Shown piece by piece: positions 12,601-25,400 of a DNA stretch of 64,000 bases. The notes under the pieces are model-generated. The model was not told the DNA's origin and did no database searches. It saw nothing but the letters and a program-made list of their open reading frames with translations. Source of the stretch: Triangularia verruculosa (Eukaryota; Ascomycota; Sordariomycetes; Sordariales; Podosporaceae); NCBI GenBank assembly GCA_033296885.1, contig MU863905.1, positions 186,001 through 250,000 on the forward strand. Reading direction: 5' to 3'. A program made the position numbers and the translations under genes. Positions within the stretch are counted from its first letter, which is position 1, and each line of letters starts with the position of its first letter.

Positions 12601-14870
12601 AGCAGGGTTACGGGTTGAGCTGGTGGGGGTTGTGCCGGCAGCTACCGAAAAAGAAACCCCACTTCTTCCCCAGCAAAGGGCTACTTGGCGGGGACCTGGA
12701 AGCTAGCTGAATGCGTGCACTCGTCTGCTGCAAAACACTCAGCTCTCAATCCGTTTCCGAGCCTCGATTCTTCATTCCAAATGTCGATACGAAACAACGG
12801 GCCGAGATGGCGGAAAGCCAAGGCCATGCTTCAGCGGCATCCATCGGCCAAACCATTCGCAAATCGAGCAGGTTGCCTCGACCGGTCTCGGAGGCGTACA
12901 CCAGTCCAGCTACAGCTTCATCTTAACGCATTTCCATAACCCAGATTGGCCCCAAACAAACATCGGTTCGTTCGATACCAGCTAGTTTGACCGTTCCAGG
13001 CCTGTTATCGACACACCCTCACGCCCCCTTGCGAGGCTCTGGACTCTGGATCGAGACCCAGCATCTGTTTGCCAGGATTGCCTTGCCGTCTTGCTGAGGC
13101 CATTGCTGGGAGCGTTGAAGAAAACAGGCTTCTTCCCTGGAGAACCACGGACCAGCGGTTCGGCTGTGTTGCTGTACCTGAGACGCAGGACATCCCGTGA
13201 GCGAGGCTAGAGTGCCGCACCAATGCAGAAGGACTGCTCTACGGAAGAGAGAGAAAGAGAGAGTTGGCTGTGTCGACCTGGTAAACAGCTTGCAGCCCCT
13301 GTCGACATCTCGAAAAAGAGCAGAGCCAATCTACTGGGTCCTGCTCGGCAACCAGCAGCAGCAGTCGCCTACATGCGGCATCTCGATCGCGAACCAACAG
13401 GCAATATCGTCGTGTGCGGACATGGTCGCCGTCGATCCGCCTAGTGGCGTGTGGGCGGGAGTTGGAATTTGATGTCTCTCATCTGACCTCCCCTCTTCCG
13501 GCTGTCTGCTGGACCAATGCAGCCCTTGACAACCTTGCAGGCGCGTCTCGCAGTGCACGATTACAGGAGCAGACTTCAGGTTTTCAATATCATGCCGTGT
13601 ACATCCAAGTGTGTCGGAATCAGGTGGACCCGTGCGAGCCAGCATCAAGTGTGCTGCCGACACTATTCGCGTAGTTGGGTCCCCTATCTAGGATACACGG
13701 GCACAATGGGCGAGTTTGTGGACGCTCATGTTACCTTGCCAAACCTGGGGTTGAAGCTTGATCTGGCTGGTCGTTTTCGGCACAACGTCATGCCTACCCC
13801 GATGCTGCCGTCGCTCTGGAAGTTTCCCCACGGCGGTATTCTGGTCAGTTCGGGCGTCATGTTCTCTCTTGCTGCCGCAACCGATCCGGTGGGCGATCTA
13901 TCTGCCTGACAGCTGCATCAGCCAGCGGGTGGGAGGAACTGGACCTATAGGATGCGGTGGAAAGTCGCAATCGCCAGCTATGCCACTCACGCCGATGAGG
14001 CTCCCACCCGCTGTCAGCTGGCGGTAACTACATGTGTTGTCTGTCCGCAACCATCTTCACTCACTCACCCTCAGCGCTCAGAAGGCGATTTGACAACATG
14101 CTGAGCGATGGCCTGATCCTCCAGGGCCCCCGCGGCTAAATCAGGTACGATTTGCTGCCAAGGGGGACAGCGAGCCGCTTTTCAGCAATTTTTGTGTACT
14201 CTGTCTGGTCGGGTCGTGCGCCGTGGGTGTCGTGGGGGAGTCCGTCAGCATAGTCCGATGAACGATAGGCTCAGCGGTGGCCCACCGCACAACCTCCTTG
14301 CCAGCCATGACGATCAGCAAAGGGCGGCAACATTTTGGTCTACAGGCGGGTGTCGTATCATCGAGGCCGTTGAACATTTCTGCTTTGGCTTTGGCGCTTT
14401 GTTCATGTCGCTGCACATCTCCCTTGCCCGCAAGAGCCAGCTGCCGGTTACTAGGGGGTGCTCGTGGGCCCCACAAGCGCAGGGCTGGCGTGCTATCTGA
14501 TATCCTGTTCCTGCTGTCCGTTCAGGAACCGTTGGACTGGTGGTGCCTGTTATTGCGGTGGTCTGCCTGCCTGCCTGCGTCCTGCGTTGGAACATCCACC
14601 TCGCTCGCCTCTCTGCTGGAATAACCCCCTCCACCCCGGCAAGGGCCGTTTCTGGCCTCCATCCCACGGCATCCTGGGCTGTGCTCATGACAAAAGCCCC
14701 GGGCCCGTCTTAGCAGCTTGACCCTTGCGTTGGAGAGTCCCGCTACATGACAATGGCGTTTCTTCAGGCCCAAGTGCGGTGGCTATCGAGCCGGTGTCCC
14801 GAGTCGAGGTACCCGTCGTTTGCTATCGAGGGCCGCCCCAAAGGGGAAACCCCAAGACTATCAATGAGTC

Positions 14871-14883
14871 TTCGGTCACCGAA
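14871..14883. promoter_or_regulatory. Perfect 13-bp palindrome of the AflR-site type in the PKS upstream region
   Basis: The sequence TTCGGTCACCGAA is a perfect palindrome around a central C and contains TCG-N5-CGA at 14872-14882. AflR-family Zn2Cys6 proteins are known to bind TCG-N5-CGR. The site is about 327 bp before the synthase ATG, and an AflR-family gene lies at 33184-34425. A second, weaker match (CCG-N5-CGA, that is TCG-N5-CGG on the other strand) is at 14255-14265. Simple TCG-N5-CGR matches are expected about once per kb by chance, so only the full palindrome is notable. Confidence 0.4.
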
Positions 14884-15116
14884 ACTTAGCAACACCGGAC
14901 ACTGGGCTTATCCCACCGGCAAAAAGGCTCGCGGATTGGATGGTGCAGCAGAATAGGGGGTGTGGCTACCGTTCTTTGTTGTCGCCACGCCTCACACCCC
15001 TCCCCCTGCTTGGAGCTCACTCTCTCGACGCCGGCGCTGGGCCTTCTCACATGGCAGGCAGAGTCCAGTATCAGTTTTGTCTCTGAGGACTCTGCCCTAC
15101 GTTTCCGGTCTCATTC

Positions 15117-15209
15117 ATATAATAAGACCGTGGTAGCTCCCTCCCGGACCCAACTTCCTGGATAAACCATTCACCCCATAATAATTTCAACCGTCAACAG
15201 GCTTCCAAG
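15117..15209 (+). promoter_or_regulatory. Core promoter and short leader of the polyketide synthase
   Basis: ATATAATAAG at 15117-15126 is a good TATA-type element about 90 bp before the ATG. It is followed by a short pyrimidine-rich stretch (CTCCCTCCC) and a leader rich in A and C that runs into the start codon at 15210. Confidence 0.5.
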
Positions 15210-18200
15210 ATGGCTGACAAGTTGGCATTCCTCCTCTTCGGAGACCAGTCTCTTGATACCCACGGCTTCCTCGCCGAGTTCTTTCGACAGGAGAAACAGG
15301 GTATACTCGCAAAGGCCTTCTTGGAGCAAGCCGGACACGAATTGAGGAAGGAAGTTGAGAAGTTGACACGGGTCGAGCGATCACGACTACCGATATTCCG
15401 AACTCTACAGCAACTAAACGAGAGATACTACGCCCAGAAGCTCAAGCACCCAGGAATCGACGGAGCGTTGTTGTGCATTTCCCAACTGGCACACTACATC
15501 GAGTGAGACCGTCCCCTCTCCGTGATCCACCCTCAAACCCCCTCTCTGGGGTTGCACCGCACACCGTTGAAGCTAACCGGTACCACTACAGCCACGCAGA
15601 GAAGAACTTTGAGGATGTGACCAGACATGATAGCACCCACCTTGTCGGTCTCTGCTCTGGGCTGTTTGCTGCCTCTGCCATTGCATCAACACCATCCCTG
15701 TCGGCCTTGGTACCTGTTGCTGTTCAGGCCGTACTGCTCGCCTTCAGGACCGGGTCATACGTTCACACACTGGGAGACCGATTATGCCCAGCAAATGAGC
15801 AGTCGGAGAGCTGGACCTACATCTTCCCAGGATTGAAGGAGGGCGATGCCACTGACGCTCTCGAGAGCTTCCATCACGAAAATGTGAGTGTAAACAGTTT
15901 CACCAGGTGTCTCGTGCCTGTTCATGCCAGCTGACAACCCGCATCAGGGCATTCCCCAAGCCAGCCGAGCCTATGTCAGTGCCGTTTCCGCCAGCAGCAT
16001 TGCCATCTCTGGCCCGCCCACGACGCTCAGACTCTTGGTTGCCAAGGGCAAGCTCTCTGCCAAGCCGACGTCGATTCCGGTCTATGGTCCATACCATGCC
16101 GCTCATCTACACTCTTCCGCGGACATCGACAAGATTCTGCGGTTAGATGATCCGGATGTCGTGGACGCCTTTTACAACACTCGGCCGCGGTCGGCGGTAA
16201 TGTCATGCACGTCGGGGACGTGGTTCGCGGCGATAGATACTCGGACGCTGATCAAATCGGTCGTGTCTGAAATCCTCAATGAGACCTTGATGTTTAACAA
16301 GGTGCTCGACGGGTGTCTCGAGCGAGCGCGCCAGTTCAAGGGAGATAGCTGTCTCATCTTGCCGCTGGGCCCCACTCAAAATGCCGCGACGCTCGCGAAT
16401 CTTCTCAAGTCTCAGACAGACTTGGAGGTCATTCTCCGCAAGCCGCCTGCTGTGTCACCGGAGAGCACAAGCTCGACAATTGGCAACCATGGGTCGACCG
16501 GAAGATGCAAATTGGCCATTGTCGGCATGGCAGGTCGCTTCCCTGATGCTGCTAGCCACGAAAAGCTTTGGGAGCTGCTGGAGAAGGGACTGGATGTCCA
16601 CCGCGTGGTCCCGGCGGATCGTTTTGATGTCAAGACTCACTATGATCCCACCGGAAAGATCATGAACACCAGTCACACGCCTTTTGGCTGCTGGATTGAG
16701 AACCCTGGGTTCTTCGACCCCAGGTTTTTCAACATGTCGCCCCGTGAAGCGCTCCAGACCGATCCCATGCAGCGCATGGCTTTGACCACAGCTTATGAGG
16801 CGCTCGAAATGTCTGGCTATGTCCCAAACCGGACGCCCACCACGCGCCTCGACCGCATCGGTACTTTCTACGGCCAGACATCTGACGATTGGCGTGAGCT
16901 GAATGCGGCCCAGGAGGTCGACACCTACTACATCACGGGTGGTGTGCGTGCCTTCGGCCCCGGACGCATCAACTACCACTTTGGCTTCAGCGGGCCCAGT
17001 CTCAATATTGATACTGCCTGCTCGTCCAGTGCTGCGGCTATGAACGTCGCTTGCTCCTCTCTGTGGGCTCGGGACTGCGATACTGCCATCGTTGGTGGGT
17101 TGTCTTGCATGACCAACCCGGATATTTTCTCCGGTCTGAGCAGAGGACAGTTCCTTTCCAAGAAGGGGCCTTGTGCTACCTTTGACAACGAGGCTGACGG
17201 CTACTGCCGTGGTGACGCTTGTGCCTCGGTCGTCGTGAAGCGTTTGGAGGATGCCGAGGCTGAGGGTGACAGAATCCTTGCTGTCATCCTCGGCACTGCC
17301 ACCAACCACTCTGCTGATGCCATCTCCATCACACATCCTCACGGGCCCACACAGTCCGTACTCTCTCGTCAAATCCTTGACGAAGCTGGTGTTGATCCCC
17401 TTGATGTCGACTATGTTGAAATGCACGGTACCGGCACTCAAGCTGGTGATGGCACCGAAATGGTGTCTGTCACCAACGTCTTTGCGCCCGCCGATCGCAA
17501 GAGACCTGCCAACAGGCCCCTCTATCTCGGTGCGGTCAAAGCAAATGTCGGCCATGGAGAAGCTGCCTCTGGTGTTACAGCCCTGTGCAAGGTGCTCATG
17601 ATGATGCAGAAGAATGCCATCCCCCCTCACGTGGGCATCAAGCAGGGTTCTGTCATCAACAAGACATTCCCCAAGGACCTGTCTGAGCGAAACGTCAACA
17701 TTGCCTTCCACACCACACCATTCAGAAGAAAGGACGGCAAGCCAAGACGTATTTTCATCAACAACTTCAGTGCCGCAGGCGGTAACACTGGTTTGCTGAT
17801 TGAGGATGCGCCCCAGCGCCCCAAGGCCTCTACCGATCCCCGCAGCCATCACATTGTCACCCTCACTGGCAAGTCCAAGGCTGCCATGATCCGCAATGCG
17901 GAACGCCTGGTTAATTGGATGGAAAAGAACCCTGACACACCACTGTCGCATGTGGCTTACACCACCACCGCCAGAAAGATCCAGCACTATTGGCGAATGA
18001 ATGTTACTGCCAGCGACCTGGATGAGGCCAAGTCAGCCATCAACACGCGTCTCAAGGAGAACTTCGTTCCCGTTCTCCCTGAGCAGCCAAAGGTTGCCTT
18101 TATGTTTACCGGCCAGGGATCTCACTATGCCGCCCTCGGCAAAGACTTCTACGAGCACTACTCGGTGTTCCGCCAGAACATCGATGAGTTCGACCACATC

Positions 18201-21200
18201 GCACAGATCCACGGCTTCCCCTCATTCCTGCCACTCATTGATGGCAGCGAGTCGGATGTCTCCAAGCTTTCTCCTGTTGTTGTGCAGCTCGGCCTGGCCT
18301 GCTTCGAGATGGCTCTTGCCCGCCTTTGGATGTCTTGGGGTATCCGTCCTGCTGTGGTCTTGGGCCACAGCTTGGGCGAGTATGCTGCCCTCGAGGTTGC
18401 TGGTGTGCTCTCTGCCAGCGATGCCATCTATCTTGTGGGCGCTCGTGCTCAGCTTCTTGTTGAGAAGTGCACTGCTGGTACCCACGCCATGCTTGCCACT
18501 ATGGGCTCCGTCGAGAACATCATGGAGGCCCTTGGCGTGAAGGCGTCTGGTGTCAATGTTGCCTGCATCAACGGGCCCCGCGAGACCGTCCTCAGCGGTG
18601 AGTCTAGCCTGATGGCTGAGATCGCTCAGCACCTCACAGGTGCCGGCTTCAAGTGCACTCAGCTCCGCGTGCCTTTCGCCTTCCACTCGTCTCAGGTTGA
18701 CCCTATCCTGGACGACTTTGAGAAGCTCGCCAAGTCTGTGCAGTTCAACACCCCCAAGGTGCCCATCATCTCACCTCTCCTTGGCAAAATGGTCGAGAAC
18801 GAGCCCATCACTCCTGCCTACCTCCGCAACCATGCTCGTGAGGCTGTCAACTTCCTCGGTGGACTCGTGTCTGCCCAGCGGTCTGGTGCCATCGATGAGA
18901 AGACTGTTTGGCTTGAGGTCGGCCCTCACCCAGTGTTGGCTGGTATGGTAAAGGCGTCCTTCGGTGTTGCTACCATTGCTGTGCCCACTCTTCGCCGCAA
19001 CGAGGGTGCCTACAGAACTTTGTCGGGCAGCTTGTGCACTCTGCACACTGCTGGTCTGAACATCGACTTCCACGAGTACCACCGTGACTTCAGCGAGTCG
19101 GTTCGCCTGCTTGATTTGCCCAGCTATTCGTTCGATGAGAAGAATTACTGGCTGCAGTACACTGGCGACTGGTGCTTGTCCAAGAACCGCATCGGTACCC
19201 AGGCCGGCCCCAAGGCTATTGAGGCGCCCAAGCCCAAGCTGTCCACCACGACAGTGCAAAAGATCACCAAGGAGGAGGTCAACGGTGATGTCGTCATCCT
19301 TGAGACTGAGTCCGATCTCTGCCAGCCAGAGCTCCGCAATCTGGTGTCGGGTCACTTGGTGAACGGCGCTCCGCTGTGCCCGTCTTCGCTCTATGGTGAT
19401 ATGGCCATGACTGCATGCCAGTACGCCTACAAGCTGGTGCGGCCCGGAACCGAGAGAATCGGCACCAATGTGGCCCACATGGAAGTCCCCAAGACGCTCA
19501 TCTTCAACGACACTGCGAAGAGCCATGTCCTGCGCATGACCATCAACGCCAACGCCGAGACCGGTCAGGCTGACATTGTCTTCCACACCGGAGAGGGTGC
19601 CAAGAGAACCGACCATGCCATCTGCAAGGTCTACTTCGGCGAGCTGGAGGACTGGCAGAATGAGTTTGACCGTGTCGCCTACTTGATCAAGACTCGCATC
19701 GAGTCGCTCAAGGTGGCCGAGCAGCGTGGTGAGGCTTCCAAGATTGGCCGCGGCCTTGCCTACAAGCTCTTTGGTGCTCTTGTCGACTACAACCCCCGGT
19801 ATCAGGGCATGGAGGAGGTCATCTTGGACAGCAAGACTTGCGAGGCTACTGCCAAGATCCGCTTCCAGACCACCCCAGAGGATGGCAACTATGTCTTCAG
19901 TCCGTATCACATCGACAGCTCGTGCCACATCTCCGGTTTCATCATCAACGGAACCGATGCTGTGGACTCTCGTGAGCAGGTGTTCATTTCCCACGGCTGG
20001 GGCTCGATGAGGTTCACCGAGGTTCCTGTTGCGACCAAGGAGTATCGCAGCTACATCCGCATGCAGCCCATCAAGGGGTCCAAGATGTATGCTGGTGACG
20101 CCTATGTCTTCGACGGCGACAAGGTCATTGGTATCACTGGTGACATCAAGTTCCAAGCCATCCCCCGCAAGGTCCTCAACATGATGTTGCCTCCTCGCGG
20201 TACTGCCATCTCCAGCGGACCTGCTCGTGCTGCTCCTGCGGCCAAGGCTGCCCCCATCAAGGCCGGCCCCGCCAAGAAGAAGAAGAAGGAGACCGTGACC
20301 CCCGCCAACATCGGCAAGGTCAACCAGAAGCTTAAGGGCGTTGTCTCCCAGGTCATGGACATTCTTGCCAAGGAGGTCGGTTGCAGCCATGATGAGCTTG
20401 CGGACAACATTGCCTTTACGGATCTCGGTGTCGACTCGCTGATGTCTTTGACTGTCAGTGGTCGCATCCGTGAGGAGATGGACCTGGATCTCCACTCCAA
20501 TGCCTTTGTTGACCACCCCACCATTGGTGCCTTCAAGACTTACCTTGCCCAATTTGAGAAGTCTGGTGTTCAGGCCAGCATTTCTTCTAGCGACTCGGAC
20601 AACTCTGACGACGAGTCTCCAGAGATTGAGTCCGACTCCAATGTCACCACTCCTCTTGATGACAGTGAGACGGGCTCTCTCAAGGGTGATGGCCCCAAGA
20701 ACGAGTCGGCGTCATCTAACAGCGAGCTCCAGAGTATCATCCGCAACACCATTGCCGGGGAGATGCAAGTCGAGGTCGACGAGATCCTCGCCGCCCCTGA
20801 TCTTGCCAACCTTGGTATGGATTCCTTGATGAGCTTGTCCATCTTGGGTACTCTCCGTGAGAAGACCGGCCTGACTATCCCATCTGACCTCTTCGTCTCC
20901 AACCCCGCGCTCAAGGACGTCGAGCGCGCTCTTGGCATTGTCGACGCCCCCAAGCCTCGTCCTGCCGCGCCAAAGCAGACCAAGCAGCAAGCACCGGCTC
21001 CCAAGGCCGCTCAGCACCCCCGCATCGGCATTGAGCAGCCCTGCCCACCCAAGCCTCCCAGACCTACCAACATCGTCGATGACTACCCGAACCGCAAGGC
21101 GTCTTCAGTTCTTCTTTCCGGCAGCCACCGCACAGCCACCAAGCACCTCTTTATGATCCCTGACGGTTCTGGCTCGGCCACTTCATACACCGAGATCGCC

Positions 21201-21929
21201 GATGTGGGTGGTGACTGGGCTGTTTGGGGCCTCTTCTCCCCCTTCATGAAGACACCCGAGGAGTACAAGTGCGGTGTCTACGGCATGGCCACCAAATTCA
21301 TCGAGGAGATGAAGCGTCGCCAACCCCAGGGCCCATACTCCCTTGCCGGTTGGTCTGCCGGTGGTGTCATTGCCTACGAGATCGTCTCACAAATGGTTAA
21401 GGCTGGCGATGAGGTTGAGCACCTGATCATTATCGACGCTCCCTGCCCCGTCACCATCGAGCCCCTTCCCGAGGGACTTCACGCCTGGTTCGCCTCCATC
21501 GGTCTTCTCGGAGACGGTGATGACAAGAAGATTCCTCCTTGGCTCCTGCCCCATTTCGCTGCCAGCGTCAGTGCCCTGAGCAACTACGATGCTGAGCCCA
21601 TCCCCAAGGAGAAGTGCCCCAAGGTGACGACCATTTGGTGTGAGGATGGTGTGTGCAAGCTGCCCACTGATCCCCGGCCGGAGCCATACCCCAAGGGGCA
21701 TGCTCTCTTCCTGTTGGACAACAGGTCAGACTTTGGTCCCAATAGGTGGGATGAGTACTTGGATGTGAACAAGATGCAGTTCAGACACATGCCAGGGAAC
21801 CACTTCTCGATGATGCATGATGACCAGGTACGTTGCCTTCACTCCGCCCTTGCAATCATAGCATAAACTAACCAACTTGCTACACAGGCCAAGCAACTCG
21901 GCAGCTTCATCCGTGAAGTCCTTTTGTAA
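15210..21929 (+). CDS. PKS1: Non-reducing polyketide synthase, DHN-melanin (T4HN synthase) type
   Basis: Cytosolic iterative enzyme that condenses acetyl/malonyl units to 1,3,6,8-tetrahydroxynaphthalene, the first step of DHN-melanin synthesis (inferred from domain order). Four exons, 15210-15502, 15592-15883, 15948-21827 and 21888-21929, give 2168 residues. Introns are 89, 64 and 60 bp, each with a CTRAC branch site. Domains in order: SAT (C119 in GLCSG, H245), ketosynthase about 380-800 (C553 in DTACSSS, H688, H731), acyltransferase about 911-1230 (S1003 in GHSLGEY), product template about 1300-1610 (H1331 in SGHLVNG, D1518), ACP1 (S1692 in GVDSLMS), ACP2 (S1821 in GMDSLMS) and thioesterase about 1925-2165 (S1998 in GWSAGG, H2147). 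An acidic, serine-rich linker separates the carrier domains. All catalytic residues are present, so the enzyme looks functional. The last exon adds only 13 residues. A sister group making a heptaketide naphthopyrone has the same domain order. The SAT and PT sequence and the linked CMR1-type gene favour the T4HN type, but the product cannot be proven from sequence alone. Confidence 0.96.
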
Positions 21930-22411
21930 ACAACCAACTCATAAGAATGTGCGCGAGGATGCCCAAAAAATGAAGATATCGAATAGTGTAATGGATGGGA
22001 AGATTGGGGAAGAAATAATGTCGACTTGTTATTAGTGAGAAGCTGGCAACTGGTATTTGTCTTGTTTCTTTTATGTTTTCTTTTCATTTGGAGAACTCAT
22101 GGACCGGGGTGGGGGGGATCCGGGTTATGGTTTTTCACTCATGGTTTTATGTCATTGTTCGGATGAAACGTTTTTATGGTCAGAGACTGCTGATATTTTT
22201 TATTTGCCTGTCACAAGTATAGTTAACGATTTCTATTGGGTTATTTTTTCATATCTTTTTCCTTGAAACGTGTCAAATCTGGGAGGTCTTTTCCATCATC
22301 TTTCCTCTCTCTCTATCTCTCTTTTTTCCCTCGGTCTTGATAGCATTGCGTGAAGGGTATTTGTCTCAGGTTCCAGGTTAATTCTCTCACTTTTTGGTCT
22401 TTTGAGTTTTT

Positions 22412-22438
22412 GGTTTGGTTTGGTTTGGTTTGGTTTGG
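22412..22438. repeat. (GGTTT)5 pentanucleotide microsatellite
   Basis: Five perfect GGTTT units plus GG lie about 480 bp after the synthase stop codon, in T-rich sequence. This is probably beyond or within the 3' UTR. Confidence 0.85.
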
Positions 22439-25400
22439 CTTTTCTCCCATAGACCGTGTCTATTTCTCTTCATCTTCGTCGCTGTCAGGGTTGACAAGAG
22501 TGGCAGTGGCGGTGATGATGGGATTAGGCTGTATACTTACGAAGAAGATGGTTGTGCGGTTAGGGTAGGGGTAGCTATTATGCTACATACCTACCAAACT
22601 GCCGGCCCTAAAACGCTTTTTATTCATAGAATGATTCAGATTGAAATGAAACAGTTTTGTTTTTTGTTTTGCTTGAACTAAGTGGCTGCTTCTGTCTGTG
22701 CTGATGACTTGTTTTGCGATCAAGAGCTCGTTCATCTGGCATTTGGTGATTCTACAGGTGCTCGCTGCTTAACAGCAGCTGAATGTTATTCATCGCATGT
22801 ATAATATCTGTAGGCAGACATCCTTCGCCGTATGAGCCTGTCTTAAAAGAGGCTTCCCCGAATCCGGTCTTCAAAAGCTACACCTGCAGCAGCTTCTTCG
22901 ACGATGCGATCATCCTGTCGCTCCCAAAATGGTAAAAAGAGACAACCTAACAACTTGGCTTGATAATCCAAGCGTGACATGGACGATTTCGAGCCTACTG
23001 CTGGGAAGGATGCTGTCGGTTGGTTTCAGATTGAATGCATTTCCCCCATACCATGCCGGCTTACTGCCTAGGTAGTCTTGTGCTTGCTAATCTGAGTAAG
23101 GTATTTTGATTTCAAATTCAACAAGCTGCTCGGGCCCATCCGGATACCTTTGTCGCAGCCGAGCACGTAATCTCGTATGTCTTTCACGTAGATCTCGTCG
23201 GCTGGTACCTGTAACTATATTTGGACTGCGTCCTGTCTGTTGTGTCAACCACAGTAGATAGGTACCTAGATATCAGTTGGTTCAGTATCGTCATTCATTC
23301 GCCACATCACCCTGGACTTGTCAGCGTCGGCTCTACCACACAGCCTTGTATGCCACCCTGGAAATGAATAAAACGCCTAATGAGGGGATTCTTGGGGGGT
23401 GAGATTAACGTACTTACGTCGACTGTATGGATGATGGAAGGTGTGGGTCAAGGAGTGCAGTAAGACGAGTTCGACATCCGCGCGCTTGTGTTTTGGAATA
23501 CTGACCCATTTACCTCGACCTATATTGACAGTTTTATCGAACCACCTGAGCAATCTAGATTCGCTTCAAATTTCATACCCAAGACTTGGCACCAGCAACG
23601 GTGGTCAGCAATTACCTGCAGTTCAATTCAAGTAGCGGGTTTGAATATCAACGGGCACTACACGAGGTGTTAAGAAGATCCTTCTATTGGCATATTGTCA
23701 AGGAGTACCTTAATGGTTCTTTGCATCAATCGCAGCTGGCCACGATCTCAAGCCTCGATCCTGCAATCAAGTAAAGTGTCATTAATAGCGCCATTCTATT
23801 CTATGCAAAGTTCGACCGATTTTGGGATGTAGGGTTCAAAAGGTTCAATATGAAGGTCAACGTGACGCTGAAGAGGCCTAGACCAAGCCAGTCAGCGGTA
23901 TTGGACGCCCTTGCATGTTAGTTACATTCCTGAGTTGCTTGTGGCCCAACTATCATCCTGCCATCCTCACTACGCCTCTCATGACTACGCCATCAAGAAC
24001 CTCCTGTGGCGTCTTGGAGGCGATCGTGACGTTGTGAAGAGGTCTAACTGCCCCCAACTACAAGCCTCTAACTTGCTTCTTCAGGCATGGCCCAAAGAAA
24101 GCCTAGCTCTACAATTCTCCATCCAGCAACCACACACCCTTAGAACTACTATCTGTGTCACCTCGAGACCAAGAGGGAAATTTACAAGTCGTGATAGTGG
24201 CGGAAAACCTCCCATCCCGTGACATTTTCGGACACCGCCCAATGGAGTATTTCTCGCTTTCCCACGGATTTTACTTCGCACTTAGGTAACTGGTAAGCAC
24301 ACATAGCAGCTGATAGAAGCTCGAACTATCACGCCAAGTCGGCGGCGCGGTGTGGAACGTGGTGTTCTCGATGCAAAGCGCGAGCAGAAGGCAGCAATGC
24401 CCTCCTGATTTCACTTGATTCAACCAAACAGATGACGGCTTTTCAGACCGAGATCTTATTCCGTGATGCAGCTTCGCTGGCGGTGAGTGTCTGATTCTTG
24501 GCATGGCTGACATGTTGCGACCTGAACAGCAACCATTCCAAAGCCTCAGGCGATGGTAGCACGACCTCTCCGGCGGTAATTGTGCCGCGGAGGCTATCTT
24601 TGCTTTGTTGGGTGGCATACGTTCCCTTCCTAATGTTGGCGAGGCTTCCAGATGTTGGACGTGTGTGGGTGCATTTGTTTCACGGCAGTTGTTGCTCACG
24701 GGGTCTCATCCACCCAGCGATCAACCAAGCCCGCGCCGCGTCTTTGCCGTAAGACCACGCATGCCCGGCCGCGAACGGGGAGGTAAGCACCGGGATGACT
24801 GTCTTCCTCTGCGGTCTATCAAACCCCAATCTGGAAACATTGACACTTTGCGAAATGTGGGATGACAAGACATTTGGGGGAGATGCCAGGGGAATGTCAC
24901 CCGATTCATCTTAACCCCGTAGCACCGTCCCGGCCACTACGAAGCCTATCAAGGTGTCACCCCAACCCAGCCGTGAACCGACCGGCCGCCAACTGCTCGT
25001 TGAGGCAACCGCGAGATCGCAACAAACCGCAGTCCATTTGCAACTCGTCATCGGAAAGGCGCAGGCTTCCAGGTCCGCGATCAAATCACTTGACCTACTC
25101 GGTCTCGAGAAGAACAGACATGTACGGGTGATACGGTGGGCCGCCGGGGACACAGAGCACAAGAAATCACGGCCTCCGTACATGCGTCTTTTGCTTCACC
25201 TCGGGACCTCCCTTTTCGCTTGAGGTACCTCACGACCCGGTAGGTTGTTCTGTTTGATTCCGGTCGGTGCCGAGCATGTTCTTCTAGACAGGGCTGAACA
25301 TTATCAATACGAGTGGTTAAGGACGTAGGATGACGAATCTCTTGTGCTGCATCCAGTTATTTATGCGATCTGATACGCTGGCCGGTAGAATTCATGACCC

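Larger units (their letters stand above)
8788..15116. other. Gene-poor interval between oxidase and polyketide synthase
   Basis: About 6.3 kb with no supported gene. It begins with the oxidase 3' region (pyrimidine runs near 8890-8912). It contains a 13-bp tandem repeat (9551-9640), a TTCGGT/ACCGAA inverted repeat with 9-base spacer (10806-10826), a GA-rich microsatellite near 13252-13275 and candidate regulator sites at 14255-14265 and 14871-14883. Open frames here are at most about 170 codons, overlap on both strands and show no domain I recognise. The right end must contain the synthase promoter. Confidence 0.6.

Noticed and set aside
18771..20552. 593-codon open frame antisense to the PKS, and a 510-codon one at 16455-17987
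   Set aside because: Both are exact antisense shadows of conserved PKS domains, produced by strong codon bias; the sense frame has all catalytic motifs.
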